DNA of 7,169 nucleotides, from NCBI GenBank assembly GCA_016210395.1, contig JACQUI010000262.1, positions 1 to 7,169 of the forward strand. Reading direction: 5' to 3'. The stretch is from Chloroflexota bacterium. GTDB lineage: Bacteria; Chloroflexota; Dehalococcoidia; Lucifugimonadales; JACPCL1. Position 1 is the stretch's first letter. The number at the start of each line of letters is the position of its first letter. Below are positions 5,518 to 7,169 of this stretch, piece after piece. The notes beneath the pieces were generated by a model, which was not told the origin of the DNA, made no database searches, and saw only the letters and a program-made list of their open reading frames with translations. Both the position numbers and the translations under genes were made by a program.

Positions 5518-6630
5518 TTACTCACCCGACTCCTGTGCTTCCTTGGGCCGCAGGATGCCAATGAACGGCAGATTCCTGTACCGGCCCAGGTAGTCCAGCC
5601 CGTAGCCCACCAGAAACTCGTCCGGGGGCGCAAACCCAACGTAGTCCACCTGCACGTCTGCAATCCGCCGGACTCGCTTGTCCAGCAAGGCGCACACTTT
5701 CACGCTGGCGGGGTTTCGCTCCCCCAGGTAGGCCAGCAGGTAGTGCAGCGTCATGCCGGTGTCCACGATGTCCTCCACCAGCACCACGTGCTTGCCTTGC
5801 ATCTCCACGTCCGGCCCCTTGGTCACGTGCACGCCGCCCTGGATGCCCGCGCCGCTGTAGTACGAAACGGACATGAAGTCCACGGTCATCGAGAGCGGCA
5901 CGTAGCGCATGAGGTCGGCCATGAAGCAGAAGACGCCCCGCAGCACGCCGATGAGCACGATCTCCTGGCCGGCGTAGTCCTTGGTGATGGCCGCGCCCAG
6001 CTCCGCCACCCGCTTCTCGATCTCCGGTCGCGTGAACAGCACCTTCTCCACCAGGGGAAGCTCGCCGTGGACCAGGGGGCCGAAGCCGTACTTGGCCAGC
6101 AGGCGGTAGATGTCCCTGCGGTACAGCAGGCGGATGTTCACGTCCGGGTACAATTCGCGGAGCCGGCGCAGCTTGCGGTTCTTCGCCGTCACCAGGCTCT
6201 GCTTCATGGTGGTCAGCTCCAGGTACAGGTCCAACTCCGGCAGGTAGAAGTCCGGGCTGAACATCTCCGTCACCCGGTCGCCGTCCCAGCGCAGCGGGAA
6301 GGAGCGGGGCTCGTAAAGCCACTTGAGGCCATAGAAGTCCAGGATGCGGGCGACCTCTTCCTCGCTGGAATGGGAGAAGGGGCGGTGCCCTGTGGGGACA
6401 TCGTAGTGGGGCACGGGCGTTGCGACGGCAGGCGTGACTGGGCGCGACCTGGGGCGATGGCTTATCCCCTGCGTGGAGGGCTGCGAGGCGGTGGGAGGAG
6501 GAGCAGGCGCGGGCGGCGCTCCGCCTTCAGCGCGCCCAGCAGCGCGGGCGCGACGCCGGTTTCGCCATCGGTGGGACCGCTGCGATGGCGGTTCGCGTCG
6601 TGACGGAGTCGGCGTTGGTTGGTCAGTCAT
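5518..6630 (-). CDS. Hypoxanthine phosphoribosyltransferase fused to a PD-(D/E)XK-like N-terminal domain
   Basis: This is a 370-residue protein; ordinary HPRTs have about 180 residues. The C-terminal half (about 195-370) is an HPRT, which makes IMP or GMP from hypoxanthine or guanine and PRPP. It shows SVSYYSG (255-261), the PRPP loop VLVEDIVDTGMTL (283-295), the DKRVRR segment (317-322) and FLVGYGLDYLGRYRNLPFIG (339-358). Residues 1-75 are arginine-, proline- and alanine-rich and probably disordered. Residues 86-185 form a separate domain with SSEEEVARILDFYG, then SPDFYLPELDLYLELTTMK (125-143). The spacing of E90-92, D127, E138 and K143 recalls the PD-(D/E)XK nuclease fold, but threonine stands where the catalytic lysine is expected. 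The ATG at 6630 is preferred, although it lacks a clear Shine-Dalgarno. A GTG at 6666 in frame, 10 nt from the -10 box, would add 12 residues on a near-leaderless mRNA. The HPRT call is firm; the nuclease-fold call is inference. Confidence 0.88.
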   Translation of the reverse strand: MTDQPTPTPSRREPPSQRSHRWRNRRRARAAGRAEGGAPPAPAPPPTASQPSTQGISHRPRSRPVTPAVATPVPHYDVPTGHRPFSHSSEEEVARILDFYGLKWLYEPRSFPLRWDGDRVTEMFSPDFYLPELDLYLELTTMKQSLVTAKNRKLRRLRELYPDVNIRLLYRRDIYRLLAKYGFGPLVHGELPLVEKVLFTRPEIEKRVAELGAAITKDYAGQEIVLIGVLRGVFCFMADLMRYVPLSMTVDFMSVSYYSGAGIQGGVHVTKGPDVEMQGKHVVLVEDIVDTGMTLHYLLAYLGERNPASVKVCALLDKRVRRIADVQVDYVGFAPPDEFLVGYGLDYLGRYRNLPFIGILRPKEAQESGE

Positions 6631-6675
6631 GGCGTGTCGAAGGCGGTCGCAGATTGGGCTTTGCACTGCACCTTC

Positions 6676-6681
6676 ATTATA
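6676..6681 (-). promoter_or_regulatory. -10 element for the HPRT fusion gene
   Basis: TATAAT on the minus strand, within GCTATAATGA, is the same decamer as the tatA promoter. Transcription would start near 6669, just before the GTG at 6666 and about 40 nt before the ATG at 6630. No convincing -35 is seen. Confidence 0.6.
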
Positions 6682-6716
6682 GCTGGTTACGCAGCGCTAT
6701 GACCTAACCCTCTCAA

Positions 6717-6742
6717 TCTCCCTTCCCGTGCGGGAAGGGAGA
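6717..6742. repeat. Perfect 12-bp stem palindrome
   Basis: TCTCCCTTCCCG (6717-6728) and CGGGAAGGGAGA (6731-6742) pair perfectly around TG. Its pyrimidine-rich arm resembles copies A and B near the glycerate kinase, but it is not the same sequence. It lies in the gap (6682-6890) between the HPRT promoter and the dehydrogenase gene. Confidence 0.7.
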
Positions 6743-6756
6743 CGCCCGTCCTCTTT

Positions 6757-6823
6757 GTCATTCTCGAGCGAGGTGGTCAGACGACGATTGCCTCCACATG
6801 CGCGCCGCCTCGCGAAGAATCCC
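6757..6823. repeat. Imperfect inverted repeat of the GTCATTCT...AGAAT type
   Basis: ATTCTCGAGCGAGG (6760-6773) and CCTCGCGAAGAAT (6808-6820) are imperfect inverted arms around about 34 nt. Its outer motif, read on the minus strand as CTCGAGAATGACA, resembles CTCAGAATGACA at 10-21 at the left edge of the window. This suggests a dispersed short element present at least twice. It has no coding capacity. Confidence 0.5.
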
Positions 6824-6845
6824 TCACGACCCATCGCCTTCCGCA

Positions 6846-6863
6846 GGGCCGCGGCAGCGGCCC
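6846..6863 (-). terminator. GC-rich hairpin after the dehydrogenase gene
   Basis: GGGCCGC (6846-6852) and GCGGCCC (6857-6863) form a perfect 7-bp stem with a 4-nt loop, 28 nt beyond the dehydrogenase stop at 6891-6893. It lacks a following T tract, so efficient intrinsic termination is uncertain. Confidence 0.35.
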
Positions 6864-6890
6864 GTCGCGTGCTGCCCATCCTTCGCAACC

Positions 6891-7169
6891 CTATCCCACC
6901 GTCATCACGATCTTGCCGAAGACCCCCCGGTCAGCCAGCAGCTTCTGCGCCGCCTCCGCCTCCGTCCAGGGAAACACCTTTTGCACAATGGTCTGCAGGC
7001 TTCCGTCCTCAAACCACTTCTTGATCTGCGCCCACCCCTTCTGATCGGGGGCCGCCTGCGCCTCGTTGAACACCGACGTCTGCCGCACCCACTGCCCCTT
7101 TGCCGCCAGCGCCGCCTCCTCGTACGGCGACCGCTGCCCGGCTGTCCCGCCCACCGTCACCATGCGCCC
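6891..7169 (-). CDS. MDR-family alcohol dehydrogenase/quinone reductase, C-terminal part
   Basis: Only the last 92 residues lie in the window; the frame stays open to the right edge, so the 5' end is missing. The visible part begins GRMVTVGGTAG, which matches the last strand of the Rossmann domain in medium-chain dehydrogenases (G-R-x-V-x-x-G). It continues to the usual ending, with IKKWFEDGSLQTIVQKVFPWTEAEAAQKLL and then FGKIVMTVG. That pattern is the region closing the catalytic domain in NADPH:quinone reductase and zinc-type dehydrogenases. The ATG at 7163 is internal, not a start, because the family alignment runs through it. The substrate, and whether zinc is bound, cannot be told from this piece. 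Confidence 0.85.
   Translation of the reverse strand, partial: GRMVTVGGTAGQRSPYEEAALAAKGQWVRQTSVFNEAQAAPDQKGWAQIKKWFEDGSLQTIVQKVFPWTEAEAAQKLLADRGVFGKIVMTVG

Noticed and set aside
5743..6603. 286-codon plus-strand open frame opposite the HPRT fusion
   Set aside because: The translation is rich in histidine, valine and glutamine, has no motif, and is antisense to a recognisable enzyme.
5165..6630. Possible tatA-HPRT operon
   Set aside because: A 149-nt gap, a separate -10 element before tatA and a hairpin after the HPRT stop argue for separate transcription, although read-through cannot be excluded.

Overview
This 7.2 kb window is GC-rich bacterial chromosomal DNA. It holds six genes that are complete or nearly so and one gene cut by the right edge. 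Protein style points to Chloroflexota, probably a Dehalococcoidia or SAR202-like lineage: a stand-alone BFN/DUF151 protein, a short TatA beginning MPFRFGPMELIIIL, and abundant small palindromic intergenic repeats. No rRNA or taxonomic marker is present, so this placement is inference. No tRNA, CRISPR array, insertion sequence or phage gene was seen.

Layout from left to right. Positions 1-290 carry no convincing gene, only palindromes. A DUF151 bifunctional-nuclease-type gene (344-898, minus) follows, with a clear intrinsic terminator beyond its stop and a near-consensus sigma-70 promoter upstream. Divergent from it is a large membrane histidine kinase (1199-3229, plus) with a PilJ/NarX-type sensor, HAMP, a GAF-like module with a cysteine cluster, and HisKA plus HATPase; no response regulator is nearby. 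Converging on it is a four-helix membrane protein resembling CopD/DUF2269 (3258-3764, minus). That gene is divergent from a glycerate kinase (3895-5097, plus), which has TATAAT directly before its ATG and so is probably leaderless. Converging on the kinase are tatA (5165-5368) and a hypoxanthine phosphoribosyltransferase fusion (5518-6630), both minus and each with its own GCTATAATGA -10 region. A repeat-rich gap (6682-6890) separates these from the 3' end of an MDR-family alcohol dehydrogenase/quinone reductase (6891-7169, minus).

The genes look like unlinked housekeeping and sensory functions, each with its own promoter, rather than one pathway. The two observations most worth following are these. 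First, a palindromic repeat has apparently inserted in frame inside the glycerate kinase, with a sister copy in inverted orientation supplying that gene's last codons and stop. Second, the purine-salvage enzyme carries an N-terminal domain that looks like a PD-(D/E)XK nuclease fold. I did not find a clearly new multi-gene system.
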